A stretch of 64,000 nucleotides of DNA from Akkermansiaceae bacterium (GTDB taxonomy: Bacteria; Verrucomicrobiota; Verrucomicrobiia; Verrucomicrobiales; Akkermansiaceae), in contig JAQWZU010000067.1 of assembly GCA_029253285.1 (NCBI GenBank), positions 62,001 to 126,000 on the forward strand, written 5' to 3'. Below the pieces are notes generated by a model that saw only the letters and a list, made by a program, of their open reading frames with translations, did no database searches and was not told the DNA's origin. This document shows, one piece after another, positions 18,497 to 26,699 of the stretch. Both the position numbers and the translations under genes were made by a program. Position 1 is the stretch's first letter; each line of letters starts with the position of its first letter.

Positions 18497-19435
18497 ATGA
18501 AATTTTTACTGACAGCCTTTCTCTTTGTCGCACCCTTTCTGGTCCTGGCCAAGGAACCGGTGGCAATTGATGCCACAAAGCTAAAGCATCCGGCCAAACC
18601 AGCGCTTTGGAAAATCGAAGGCAAGGACCTGACCAAGCCCTCCTATCTCTTTGGCACGATTCATCTCGGCGATCCCCGCATTACCACTCTTCACCCCAAG
18701 GCAGAAAAAGCATTTCAAACGTCCGATCGCTTCTACGCAGAAATCGATCTGGACCCTGCCAAGCAAGTAGCAATCGCACCCCTCCTCATGCGTACCGATG
18801 GCAAGATTCTGAGCGAATCCATCGGACCTAAATTGACAAAAAGGCTCAACAAAGCACTCAAGGTTATCAATCCCGATCTCGACAGCAAAGCTTTTGAACC
18901 CATGAAAACCTGGGTTGTCACAATGGCGCTCCCCACACTCAAGTTAGACCTCTCCGGAGAAAAAGCCCTTGATGCCGTGCTCTACGAGCGGGCGATAAGC
19001 GATGAGAAAAAAGTAGGTGGGATCGAAACCGTCGAAAGCCAGCTGAAGATCTTCGACGACCTCACTGAGAAAGAGCAAATCAGCCTGCTCTCGGACTCCC
19101 TCAAAGCCATGAAAAAGGAACAGGCCGAGGGCAAAGACTCGGTGAAGGAACTTCTCGACCTCTACCTGACAAGCGACGTCAACAAAATTGGCGGAATGAT
19201 CAAAGAGCACATGGAAAACGACATGGGCAAGAATGAAGAGCTTGGCCGTCGCCTCATGAAAACTCTTGTCGACGATCGGAACATCACCATGACCGATACC
19301 ATCACCAAGAAGCTCTCCGAACACCCGGGCAGCTCCCAGTTTTTTGCCGTTGGCGCAGCCCACTACACTGGTAAATCCGCCATCCAGGACCTACTCACCA
19401 AAAAGGGCTACACCATCACGCCCGCTTTCAAATAA
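18497..19435 (+). CDS. TraB/GumN family protein
   Basis: Predicted 312 aa with an N-terminal signal (first 18 residues, FLFVAPFLVLA). The family blocks are LFGTIHLGDPRI near residue 52 and VGAAHYTGKSAIQDLLTKKG near the C-terminus, the GTIH and GAxH motifs of TraB/GumN (PF01963). Members include plasmid TraB (pheromone shutdown) and Xanthomonas GumN; the fold has been proposed to be a metalloprotease-like Tiki domain. It lies 9 bases after leuC and 20 before leuD, an unusual position inside a leucine operon. No functional link to leucine synthesis is evident. Confidence 0.85.
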   Translation: MKFLLTAFLFVAPFLVLAKEPVAIDATKLKHPAKPALWKIEGKDLTKPSYLFGTIHLGDPRITTLHPKAEKAFQTSDRFYAEIDLDPAKQVAIAPLLMRTDGKILSESIGPKLTKRLNKALKVINPDLDSKAFEPMKTWVVTMALPTLKLDLSGEKALDAVLYERAISDEKKVGGIETVESQLKIFDDLTEKEQISLLSDSLKAMKKEQAEGKDSVKELLDLYLTSDVNKIGGMIKEHMENDMGKNEELGRRLMKTLVDDRNITMTDTITKKLSEHPGSSQFFAVGAAHYTGKSAIQDLLTKKGYTITPAFK

Positions 19436-19455
19436 TCATTTTCAAATCCAATACC

Positions 19456-20058
19456 ATGGCCATTGCACCCATCACTCACGTTTCCGGACCAGCCGTCCCT
19501 ATTCCCGGCGCCGACATCGATACCGATCGTATCATCCCGGCTCGCTTCATGAAGTGCGTCACCTTCGACGGACTCGGCGAATACGCCTTCTACGACGTCC
19601 GCTTCGACCCCGTCTCCGGCGAGAAGACTGATCACCCGCTCAATGACGAACGCTTCAAGGATGCCACCATCCTTGTGGCAGGCATCAACTTCGGCTGCGG
19701 CTCCTCCCGCGAGCACGCCCCGCAGTCTCTCGCCAAGTATGGCTTCAAGGGAATCGTCGCCGAATCCTTCGCCGAGATCTTCTATGGCAATTCCACCACC
19801 CTCGGCCTCCCTTGCGTTACCTCGTCAAAGGCGAACATCGATGCTCTCAAGGAAGCCACCGCTGCCGATCCCACCCTCGAAGTGAAGATCGACCTCGAAG
19901 CGATGACCGTCACTGCCGGCAACCTCAGCTTCGCGGTGGAAATGCCTGCACCGGCACGCCACGCTCTCCTCTCCGGGAAGTATGACCCCATCAAGGAACT
20001 CCTCGACAACAAAGACCAAATCGAAGCTACCGCAGCCTCGCTGGCCTACGTCGACTGA
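19456..20058 (+). CDS. leuD: 3-isopropylmalate dehydratase small subunit
   Basis: Predicted 200 aa, normal for LeuD. DIDTDRIIPARFMK near residue 22 and NFGCGSSREHAPQSL near residue 77 are the swivel-domain motifs that form the active site with LeuC. It is the last gene of the leuC-gumN-leuD unit and is followed by a strong intrinsic terminator 25 bases later. Confidence 0.96.
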   Translation: MAIAPITHVSGPAVPIPGADIDTDRIIPARFMKCVTFDGLGEYAFYDVRFDPVSGEKTDHPLNDERFKDATILVAGINFGCGSSREHAPQSLAKYGFKGIVAESFAEIFYGNSTTLGLPCVTSSKANIDALKEATAADPTLEVKIDLEAMTVTAGNLSFAVEMPAPARHALLSGKYDPIKELLDNKDQIEATAASLAYVD

Positions 20059-20082
20059 GCCAACTCGTCCCTCTTTACAAAT

Positions 20083-20116
20083 TCCGCATCCTCACACGGA
20101 TCGCGGAGTTTTTTTT
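20083..20116 (+). terminator. Rho-independent terminator of the leuC-leuD operon
   Basis: TCCGCATCC (20083-20091) pairs with GGAT-c-GCGGA (20098-20107, one bulged base) around a TCACAC loop, followed by eight T residues at 20109-20116. Confidence 0.88.
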
Positions 20117-20121
20117 GCCCT

Positions 20122-20814
20122 CTACCGCCGGCGTCGCATTAGCCCGGTGCATCCCATTAGGATCAAGGCTACACCGGACGGCTCCGGAATCGCCGCACCA
20201 GCTTTAATATTGTCCAGCCCCAAGCTGGCCGCTATCGAGTCGCCCCTCAGGCCAGCATTCCCGCCAAAATCAAAGGTGTCCTCTTCCAAAGAAATAATCT
20301 GTAATCGAGTCACCGCTGACATTGTCGAATCATAAACGGCATTTCCCTGTCCGGCATGAACAAGTCCTGTCAGCGATAGATCGAAGATCAAAGACTGCCA
20401 ACCGGCCTCCGGAAGCAAAACCTGTGGCTCGGTCACAAACCAACCGCCCAGGCCATTCAATGCCACCCTCAGATTGATCGTCTGGCCTCCCGGTCCACTC
20501 AAATTATTGGCGTCCAGAGAAAGCGTGGAAATCGATTGCCCTAGATAATTACCGGTCCATTGAGCCGTATTCCAAAGCTGCATTCTCTTACCTGGAGAAA
20601 TCCCCGAGGACGAATCAGTCAAAAATCCACTCCCGTCTAGACCGCCGGTGAGCTGTCGAGAAGGCTGCGACGGAGATCCATTTCCCTCACGCCAACCCTC
20701 CTCGGGATTCGGAGCGCCGTTCGGCGCATTAAAATCATCCAGCTCGGTAATACTCACCGCATAAATCACTTGAGCAGACAACACAGAAGAGACCAGAATT
20801 CCTAAAGACTTCAT
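20122..20814 (-). CDS. PEP-CTERM sorting domain protein
   Basis: Predicted 230 aa from the ATG at 20814, which starts a signal peptide (SLGILVSSVLSAQVIYA); a longer start at 20838 is possible. The last 25 residues are IPEPSGVALILMGCTGLMRRRR: a PEP motif, a hydrophobic helix and an arginine cluster, the tripartite PEP-CTERM tag recognised by exosortase. The middle is a beta-rich region with SFDF-type strands and no catalytic motif, like many cell-surface or extracellular-matrix PEP-CTERM proteins. No exosortase gene is in the window. Confidence 0.85.
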   Translation of the reverse strand: MKSLGILVSSVLSAQVIYAVSITELDDFNAPNGAPNPEEGWREGNGSPSQPSRQLTGGLDGSGFLTDSSSGISPGKRMQLWNTAQWTGNYLGQSISTLSLDANNLSGPGGQTINLRVALNGLGGWFVTEPQVLLPEAGWQSLIFDLSLTGLVHAGQGNAVYDSTMSAVTRLQIISLEEDTFDFGGNAGLRGDSIAASLGLDNIKAGAAIPEPSGVALILMGCTGLMRRRR

Positions 20815-20867
20815 AATGGAAGCAAGCTTTCCCCACACCAGATGATTCTCAAGCTATTTCGACGAAC

Positions 20868-20895
20868 AAAAAAACGGAGCGGTCACCCACTCCGT
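20868..20895 (-). terminator. Rho-independent terminator after the coiled-coil protein gene
   Basis: On the minus strand ACGGAG and CTCCGT pair, with an inner GG/CC around GTGA, followed by seven T residues (20874-20868). It lies 27 bases after the stop of the gene at 20923-21465. Confidence 0.85.
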
Positions 20896-20922
20896 CGATA
20901 ATTCACCGTTTACGTAAATCGC

Positions 20923-21465
20923 TTACTTCCCGGATTTAGCCTCTTTTAAAAGCTTCTCGAGATTTTTGATCAATTGCTCTTCTTGCACACTAGCATCATC
21001 AGCAGCCTTGCCTGTGTTCGCTCCCGAAGTCCCTTTTTCCACACTGGCCAACTTGGCCTTCAGCTTGGCCAGTTCCGCATCCTTGGCCTCCAAAGCCACT
21101 TTTGCCTTCTTCAATGCCTGCACATTGGGATCACCGGACTCTTTGTCCTTCTTCATCTCAAGAGCAATCTCATTCTTCCGTAACTGGGCTTCCAAGGTCG
21201 CATTGGCTAGTCGCGTCCTCTTCAATTCGGCCTGAATTGCCGCCACTTTCTCATTCACACCGGGTTTTCCCTCTTTCAGGTCGGCCGGAGCCTTTCGGTC
21301 CTCCTCTTTTTCAATACTTTGATTCCCCGCAACCTCCTCATTATCAAAGGATGGCTTGTCTTCTCCACGGGGTCCCAATGCCATCATTCCAATCGCCAGA
21401 ACTCCTGCGGTTCCCAACAAGGCTTTATCAAAAATCGAGTTCTTCTTCGAAGACGTTTCACTCAT
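20923..21465 (-). CDS. Membrane-anchored coiled-coil hypothetical protein
   Basis: Predicted 180 aa. A short basic N-terminus is followed by one hydrophobic segment (ALLGTAGVLAIGMMALG, about residues 15-31) and then a Lys/Glu/Ala-rich region (70-180) with heptad-like spacing, typical of a long coiled coil. It may be an inner-membrane protein with a periplasmic coiled coil. No domain family recognised. Its terminator is just downstream. Confidence 0.7.
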   Translation of the reverse strand: MSETSSKKNSIFDKALLGTAGVLAIGMMALGPRGEDKPSFDNEEVAGNQSIEKEEDRKAPADLKEGKPGVNEKVAAIQAELKRTRLANATLEAQLRKNEIALEMKKDKESGDPNVQALKKAKVALEAKDAELAKLKAKLASVEKGTSGANTGKAADDASVQEEQLIKNLEKLLKEAKSGK

Positions 21466-21561
21466 GCGCTTGTAACAACGATTTTACGGACAGAAGTCAC
21501 GCGTATTTTTTTCAAAAAGACATTTCCTTCCATTGAAACTACTTTCCCTGCACGGTCATAA

Positions 21562-21597
21562 TTAGTAGTCAAATTTAATATCTTGACTAGTCAAAAT
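21562..21597 (+). promoter_or_regulatory. Palindromic operator candidate upstream of the metal ABC operon
   Basis: TTGACTAGTCAA (21583-21594) is a perfect 12-base palindrome with partial extension to 18 bases, and a half-site AGTCAAA occurs again at 21567-21573. It lies 24 bases before the ATG of the substrate-binding protein. Size and position suit a DtxR/MntR or Fur/Zur-type repressor site. TTGACT here could also act as a -35 element (a TTAGAT -10 lies at 21605-21610), in which case repressor binding would block the promoter. Confidence 0.5.
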
Positions 21598-21617
21598 GGT
21601 GCGCTTAGATCATCTTC

Positions 21618-22562
21618 ATGACTCGACACTTCCTTTTGCTTCTCGCCTTCTTCGCTGTGAGCTGCACCAGAAAGAAAGATTCCGCCTCTGGTCCCGAGGG
21701 ATACCCTTATCCCATCGCCACCACCGTTGGCATGATTGGCGATGTCACCCGTGAAATCGTGGGCGACAAAGCCGAAGTCACCAATATCATCGGCGAAGGC
21801 ATCGACCCCCACGTTTACAAGCCCACCAAAGGCGATATCGACACCCTTCAATCCGCCTCCCTAATTCTCTATAATGGCGTTCACCTCGAAGGGAAAATGG
21901 GCGAAGTTCTCGAAAACAGAACCAAAGCCGGAACTCCCGTCACCGCCGTCGCCGAGGAGCTTTCAAATTATCAGTATCTCGAAAACGACCCCCACCTCTG
22001 GATGGACGTCTCCGCTTGGTCACTTGTCGCAAAAAATATCCAAACCAGCCTCGCCGACTTCGACCCAAATAACAAAGCGCACTATGAAGAACGACTCACG
22101 ATCTACCAGGCCACTCTTGTCGAGCTCGACGCCTACGCTCAGAAATCCCTCGCCTCTATCCCCGAGTCACAACGCGTTTTAGTCACCGCGCACGATGCCT
22201 TCTCATACCTAGGTCGCGCCTACGATCTCGAAGTCCGTGGCATCCAGGGAATTTCCACCGAATCCGAAGCCGGCATTCAAGAAATCAACAAACTTGTCAG
22301 CTACCTCGTCGACAAAAAAATTCCCGCCGTCTTCGTCGAAAGCTCGGTCTCCGAAAAAAGTGTCAAAGCCCTCATCGAAGGCGCCGCCGCCCGCGGCCAC
22401 AAAGTCGTCATTGGCGGAGAACTCTTCTCCGATGCCATGGGCGAAGCCGGCACCTACGAGGGAACTTACCTCGGCATGATCGACCACAACGTCACCCTCA
22501 TCACCCGCGCCCTCGGCGGCAACGCTCCCGAGGAAGGATTTCAAGGAAAGTTGAGCCACTAA
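21618..22562 (+). CDS. Zinc/manganese ABC transporter substrate-binding lipoprotein
   Basis: Predicted 314 aa. A signal with lipobox FAVSC anchors it. Metal-site residues fit TroA/ZnuA/PsaA (PF01297): His in GIDPHVYKP, His in NDPHLWMD, His in TAHDAFSYLG, and Asp in ELFSDAMG, i.e. the His-His-His-Asp set of the zinc/TroA subgroup, without the His-rich loop of ZnuA. This favours Zn2+ or Mn2+ rather than iron. It is the first gene of a five-gene metal uptake operon and lies right behind a palindromic operator candidate. Confidence 0.92.
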   Translation: MTRHFLLLLAFFAVSCTRKKDSASGPEGYPYPIATTVGMIGDVTREIVGDKAEVTNIIGEGIDPHVYKPTKGDIDTLQSASLILYNGVHLEGKMGEVLENRTKAGTPVTAVAEELSNYQYLENDPHLWMDVSAWSLVAKNIQTSLADFDPNNKAHYEERLTIYQATLVELDAYAQKSLASIPESQRVLVTAHDAFSYLGRAYDLEVRGIQGISTESEAGIQEINKLVSYLVDKKIPAVFVESSVSEKSVKALIEGAAARGHKVVIGGELFSDAMGEAGTYEGTYLGMIDHNVTLITRALGGNAPEEGFQGKLSH

Positions 22563-22566
22563 GCCC

Positions 22567-23343
22567 ATGCGTCCCGAACACCCACCGGAATTTCCCCTCG
22601 CGATCCACGACCTCACCGTGGCATATCACCGCAAGCCGGTATTGTGGGATATTGAACTCAACGTCCCACAAGGAACACTCGCAGGGATTGTCGGCCCCAA
22701 CGGCGCAGGAAAATCCACCCTCCTCAAAGCCTGCCTCGATCTCATTCCAAAGACTTCGGGCGAGGTCCTCATCTACGGGAAGCCTTACGAAGACCAACGC
22801 GACCTCATCGCATACGTCCCGCAACGCGAAAGCGTCGACTGGGATTTTCCGGTAAGCGCCCTCGATGTCGTCGTCATGGGCACCTACCGCAAACTCGGTT
22901 GGTTCAAGCGTGTCGGCAAAGCACAACGCCAACAAGCGCGCGAAGCCCTCGAGCAAGTCGGCATCGGCCACCTCGCCGACCGCCAAATTTCGCAACTCTC
23001 CGGCGGCCAACAACAACGTGTTTTCCTTGCCCGTGCCCTCGTGCAAGACGCCGAGATCTATTTCATGGACGAACCCTTCGCCGCAGTCGATGCCGCGACC
23101 GAGCAAGCGGTCATCGAACTTTTGCAAAACCTCAACGCCAAGGGAAAAACCGTCCTCTGCGTCCACCACGACCTCGCCACGGTCTCCCGCTACTTCGATC
23201 ACCTTGTCCTCCTGAACATGCGCATCGTCGCCAGCGGACCGACTTCGGAAACCTTCACCCGAGAAAACCTCCACAAAACCTACGGCGGAAAACTCAACCT
23301 CCTCGACGACGTCGCCGAGGCTCTCAAGAATGTCGGACGTTAG
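22567..23343 (+). CDS. Zinc/manganese ABC transporter ATPase
   Basis: Predicted 258 aa. Walker A GPNGAGKST, signature LSGGQQQR, Walker B IYFMDEPFA and an H-loop VHHDLATV are all present. VPQRESVDWDFPVSALDVV is typical of Mn/Zn ABC ATPases (MntB/ZnuC/TroB). It powers uptake by the permeases encoded downstream. It starts 4 bases after the binding protein and overlaps the next gene by 14 bases. Confidence 0.93.
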   Translation: MRPEHPPEFPLAIHDLTVAYHRKPVLWDIELNVPQGTLAGIVGPNGAGKSTLLKACLDLIPKTSGEVLIYGKPYEDQRDLIAYVPQRESVDWDFPVSALDVVVMGTYRKLGWFKRVGKAQRQQAREALEQVGIGHLADRQISQLSGGQQQRVFLARALVQDAEIYFMDEPFAAVDAATEQAVIELLQNLNAKGKTVLCVHHDLATVSRYFDHLVLLNMRIVASGPTSETFTRENLHKTYGGKLNLLDDVAEALKNVGR

Positions 23344-24712
23344 TGTCATCGCCTCCTTCGATTTCGAGTTGCTTTGGGAAACGCTCTTTCTCAAGACCTA
23401 CAACACGCGTCTCGTCGTCGTCAGCGTCACACTTCTCGGAGCTGCCGCCGGACTGATCGGGAGTTTCATGCTCCTCCGCAAGCAATCACTCCTTGGCGAC
23501 GCCCTCTCGCATGCCACCCTCCCCGGAATCGGCATTGCCTTTGCTCTCATGTCCGCTCTCGGCATGAATGCCAAAAGCCTCCCCGGCCTCCTTACTGGAG
23601 CCACCATCACCGGACTCCTCGGTGTCCTCCTCGTCCTCGCGATCAAACGTACCACCCGCCTCAAGGAAGACGCCGCGATGGGGATCGTCCTCTCGGTCTT
23701 CTTCGGACTCGGCGTGGCCATTCTCCGCATGGTCCAAAAAATTCCCGGCCAAAGTTCCGCCGGACTCGAGTCCTTCATCTACGGCAAACCTGCTTCCATG
23801 ATCGCCAGCGACCGACTCTTCATTATCGTCGTCCTCGCTATCACCACCTTCGCCTGCCTTCTCCTTTTAAAGGAATTCACCCTCCTCTGTTTCGATACCA
23901 ATTTCGCCTCCACCGAAGGCTGGCCCACCCTCACCCTCGACATCCTCCTCATGGCTCTCGTCACGGCAGTGACGGTCATCGGACTGCAAGCCGTGGGACT
24001 GATCCTCATCATCGCCTTCCTCATCACCCCGGCCACTGCCGCCCGCTTTTGGACCAACAATCTCCGGCACATGCTCTGGCTCGCTGCAATCATCGGAGCC
24101 GTTTCCGGATGGCTCGGAGCCTCGGTCTCGGCCCTCCTTCCCAGGCTTCCCGCTGGCGCCATTATCGTGATCGCCGCCGCCGTTATCTTCCTCATCAGCA
24201 TGATCTTCGGCCGCGCCCGCGGCGTCCTGCCCCGCTTCCTCCGTCACCTCGATCTCCAGCGCAAAGTCGGACGCCAGCACATCCTCCGCTCAACCTACGA
24301 AATTCTCGAAAACACTCAGGAAGCCCACCCCATTCAAAACCTCCCCATCTCCATGAATCTCCTTCGCAAGCACCGCTACTGGTCCAAGGGCGAACTTGCC
24401 AAAGTCATCCGCCAGGCCCGCTCCGAAGACCACATCGAGCGCCGTCCCACTGGAGAAATCTGCCTTTCCGAATCCGGCTTTGGCGAAGCCTCCCGCATCA
24501 CCCGTAACCACCGCCTCTGGGAACTCTACCTCATCAAGCACGCCGACATCGCCCCCTCTCACGTCGACCGCGACGCCGATATGGTTGAGCACCTCCTAGG
24601 TGCCGAAATCGTCCGTCAACTCGAAGCCGAACTCGACCTCGAAAAACCCATCGTCGAATCACCACACATTATCAATACGGAGCTTGGACTTCAATCCGAG
24701 CCCACAGCCTAA
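23330..24712 (+). CDS. Metal ABC permease fused to a DtxR-like C-terminal domain
   Basis: Predicted 460 aa. Residues 20-300 are the permease of the TroC/ZnuB (ABC-3) family with about eight helices and GDALSHATLPGIGIAF as conserved loop. Residues about 320-460 are soluble and match the iron-dependent repressor family: an N-terminal HTH-like part with a wing (RRPTGEICLSESGFGEASRI) and a C-terminal part RNHRLWELYLIKH...VDRDADMVEHLLG that resembles the dimerisation/metal-binding helices of DtxR/MntR. Usual ABC-3 permeases are about 280 aa, so the extra 140 residues are a fusion. The domain might sense metal, inhibit transport, or bind DNA at the membrane. Confidence 0.9.
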   Translation: MSDVSVIASFDFELLWETLFLKTYNTRLVVVSVTLLGAAAGLIGSFMLLRKQSLLGDALSHATLPGIGIAFALMSALGMNAKSLPGLLTGATITGLLGVLLVLAIKRTTRLKEDAAMGIVLSVFFGLGVAILRMVQKIPGQSSAGLESFIYGKPASMIASDRLFIIVVLAITTFACLLLLKEFTLLCFDTNFASTEGWPTLTLDILLMALVTAVTVIGLQAVGLILIIAFLITPATAARFWTNNLRHMLWLAAIIGAVSGWLGASVSALLPRLPAGAIIVIAAAVIFLISMIFGRARGVLPRFLRHLDLQRKVGRQHILRSTYEILENTQEAHPIQNLPISMNLLRKHRYWSKGELAKVIRQARSEDHIERRPTGEICLSESGFGEASRITRNHRLWELYLIKHADIAPSHVDRDADMVEHLLGAEIVRQLEAELDLEKPIVESPHIINTELGLQSEPTA

Positions 24713-24753
24713 GGCCCTCAACCCAATTATCCTAATCTTCGGATAAAGCCCCA

Positions 24754-24779
24754 ACCGTCCAAGCGGCGTGGGCGCCGCC
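24754..24779. repeat. Half copy of the intergenic repeat seen at 10812-10868
   Basis: ACCGTCCAAGCGGCGTGGG at 24754-24772 matches the reverse complement of 10817-10835 except for two positions. It sits in the short gap between the fusion permease and the outer-membrane-type gene. A small TTATCC/GGATAA hairpin lies just before it, at 24727-24746. Confidence 0.35.
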
Positions 24780-24793
24780 ACTCCTTTCAAAAC

Positions 24794-25579
24794 ATGAAAA
24801 ACACAATAATCCTCCTCCTCAGTGCAAGCACTTCCATCATCCTCGCCGAAAGCCCAGAAAAACGCAGCTTCAATTTTTTCAACCCCACCCCAAACCGCCT
24901 CCTCCGCGATCTTTCTCCCGACCGACCCGACGCTACGGAATCGCCCCTCACCGTCGATGCCGGACGCTTCGCTCTTGAAGCCTCCCTTTTCGACTACCGC
25001 CGCGACAACGGCGCGGAAACCTACACCTATGGCCAGCTTAATTTCAAAGCCGGTCTAACCCACGACATCGACCTCCAAACAATCGTCGATTTCTCCTCCG
25101 ACACCCCCGACGGTGACGGCTTCGGCGATGTCACCTTGCGTCTTAAATACAACGTTTACGGCAACGACGGCGGCGATTCCGCACTCGCCCTCATGCCCTT
25201 CGTGAAAGCCCCCACTAACACCGAACTCAGCAATGAGGAATGGGAGGGCGGACTCATCATCCCATGGGGTATTAGTCTCACCGACACCATCGGGCTCGGA
25301 CTCATGGGGGAGTTCGACTACCTCTTCAACGAAGACACCGGCGACCACGAATTCGAATTCCTCCACACCGCGGTTCTCGGTTTTGATCTCACCGAAAATA
25401 CCGGTACTTATGTTGAATACATCGGCATCGCCGGAGAACACGACTACCAGGCCTACCTCGCCGGCGGCATGAACTACGCCGTCAACGACGACCTCATCCT
25501 CGACTTCGGCGTGCAATCCGGCCTCAACTCAGCTGCCGAAGACTTCGGCTTCTTCACCGGCTTCACCAAGCGATTCTAG
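24794..25579 (+). CDS. Putative outer-membrane channel-like protein (MetA-pathway phenol-degradation family)
   Basis: Predicted 261 aa with a signal peptide (first 18 residues, ending ILAE). LSPDRPDATESPLTVDAGRFALE and the later alternating strands, ending in a C-terminal Phe (GFFTGFTKRF), match PF13557 proteins, which are small beta-barrel outer-membrane proteins. Position between two metal permease genes suggests that it could let the metal or a metal complex cross the outer membrane. That role is inferred from context only. Confidence 0.75.
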   Translation: MKNTIILLLSASTSIILAESPEKRSFNFFNPTPNRLLRDLSPDRPDATESPLTVDAGRFALEASLFDYRRDNGAETYTYGQLNFKAGLTHDIDLQTIVDFSSDTPDGDGFGDVTLRLKYNVYGNDGGDSALALMPFVKAPTNTELSNEEWEGGLIIPWGISLTDTIGLGLMGEFDYLFNEDTGDHEFEFLHTAVLGFDLTENTGTYVEYIGIAGEHDYQAYLAGGMNYAVNDDLILDFGVQSGLNSAAEDFGFFTGFTKRF

Positions 25580-25588
25580 CACCTCTCC

Positions 25589-26512
25589 ATGAACTGGACC
25601 GTCAACGACCTTCACATCATTCTCGTCGGAGTTCTCTGTGCGATGGCTTGCGCCTTGCCCGGAGTCTTTCTCCTGCTGCGACGGATGAGCATGATGGGAG
25701 ACGCGATCAGTCATGCGGTTCTCCCCGGCCTAGCCGTGGCCTTCCTCGTTTCAGGAAGCCGCGCCAGTTGGTGGATGTTCTTCGGGGCCGCTCTCGCCGG
25801 AGTCCTCACCGCGCTCTTCACCCAGTGGATCACTAAGTTCGGTAAAGTCGAACGTGGAGCCGCCATGGGCATCGTTTTCACCACCCTCTTTGCGGTCGGA
25901 CTCCTCCTGATCGAGCAAGGTGCCGGCAATGTCGATCTCGATGCCGGTTGCGTCCTCTATGGTGCTCTGGAATACACTCCTCTCAATCTCGTCACGCTCT
26001 TCGAGACGGAAGAATTCCTCATTCAAATCCCCCACGCCGCACTCGTTATCGGAAGCGCCCTCCTCCTCAACATCCTCATCATTGGGATCTTCTACAAGGA
26101 ACTCACCCTCGCCTCCTTCGACCCAGGCCTCGCCGAGACCCAGGGCTTCCGACCGAAAGTCATCCACTACCTCCTGATGACCATGGTCGCGGTCACCACC
26201 GTTGCCGCCTTCGAATCCGTCGGCTCCATCATCGTCATTGCGATGCTCATCGTTCCTCCCGCGACGGCCTTCCTCATCACTCGACGCCTCCCCCTCCTCA
26301 TCGGCCTCTCTCTCGCTCTCGCCGCCGCCTCGGCCATTCTCGGTCACCTTTCCTCCCAAGCCCTCCCAGCCCTCCTCGGACTCCCTGAAACAATGAGTTC
26401 CGGCATGATGGCCACCACGTCGGGATTCCTCTTCCTCCTTGTCTGGCTCCTCGGCCCGCAGGGACTCCTCAAAAAGCAATCACGTGAGCTTGTCGCTCCT
26501 CCCACGCCATAA
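25589..26512 (+). CDS. Second metal ABC transporter permease (TroD-like)
   Basis: Predicted 307 aa with about eight to nine helices. RRMSMMGDAISHAVLPGLAVAF and GAAMGIVFTTLFAVGLLL match the ABC-3 permease family. It has no C-terminal extra domain, unlike the first permease. The two permeases probably form a heterodimer with the ATPase. It is the last gene of the operon; no strong terminator was found after it. Confidence 0.92.
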   Translation: MNWTVNDLHIILVGVLCAMACALPGVFLLLRRMSMMGDAISHAVLPGLAVAFLVSGSRASWWMFFGAALAGVLTALFTQWITKFGKVERGAAMGIVFTTLFAVGLLLIEQGAGNVDLDAGCVLYGALEYTPLNLVTLFETEEFLIQIPHAALVIGSALLLNILIIGIFYKELTLASFDPGLAETQGFRPKVIHYLLMTMVAVTTVAAFESVGSIIVIAMLIVPPATAFLITRRLPLLIGLSLALAAASAILGHLSSQALPALLGLPETMSSGMMATTSGFLFLLVWLLGPQGLLKKQSRELVAPPTP

Positions 26513-26699
26513 GCCCGTTGGTTTTTACTGAGGAAAAAGCGACAGCTTCTTTGTCAATTCCACTCCAAACTCCGACGGCACCCCTTCCGAAGTGTGGCGC
26601 AGCTTGCAGCCTCAGTCAGTTCGGGATGACAACTACGTTCGCTTAAAAATAAGCCAATTCCCCTAGTCAGCCGCTCAGTCCTCGCTAGTCTCTGAAGCA

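Noticed and set aside
23374-24507. Arg/His/Pro-rich plus-strand open frame of 377 codons
   Set aside because: It is a frame-shifted shadow of the metal permease gene, whose correct frame has clear helices and motifs.
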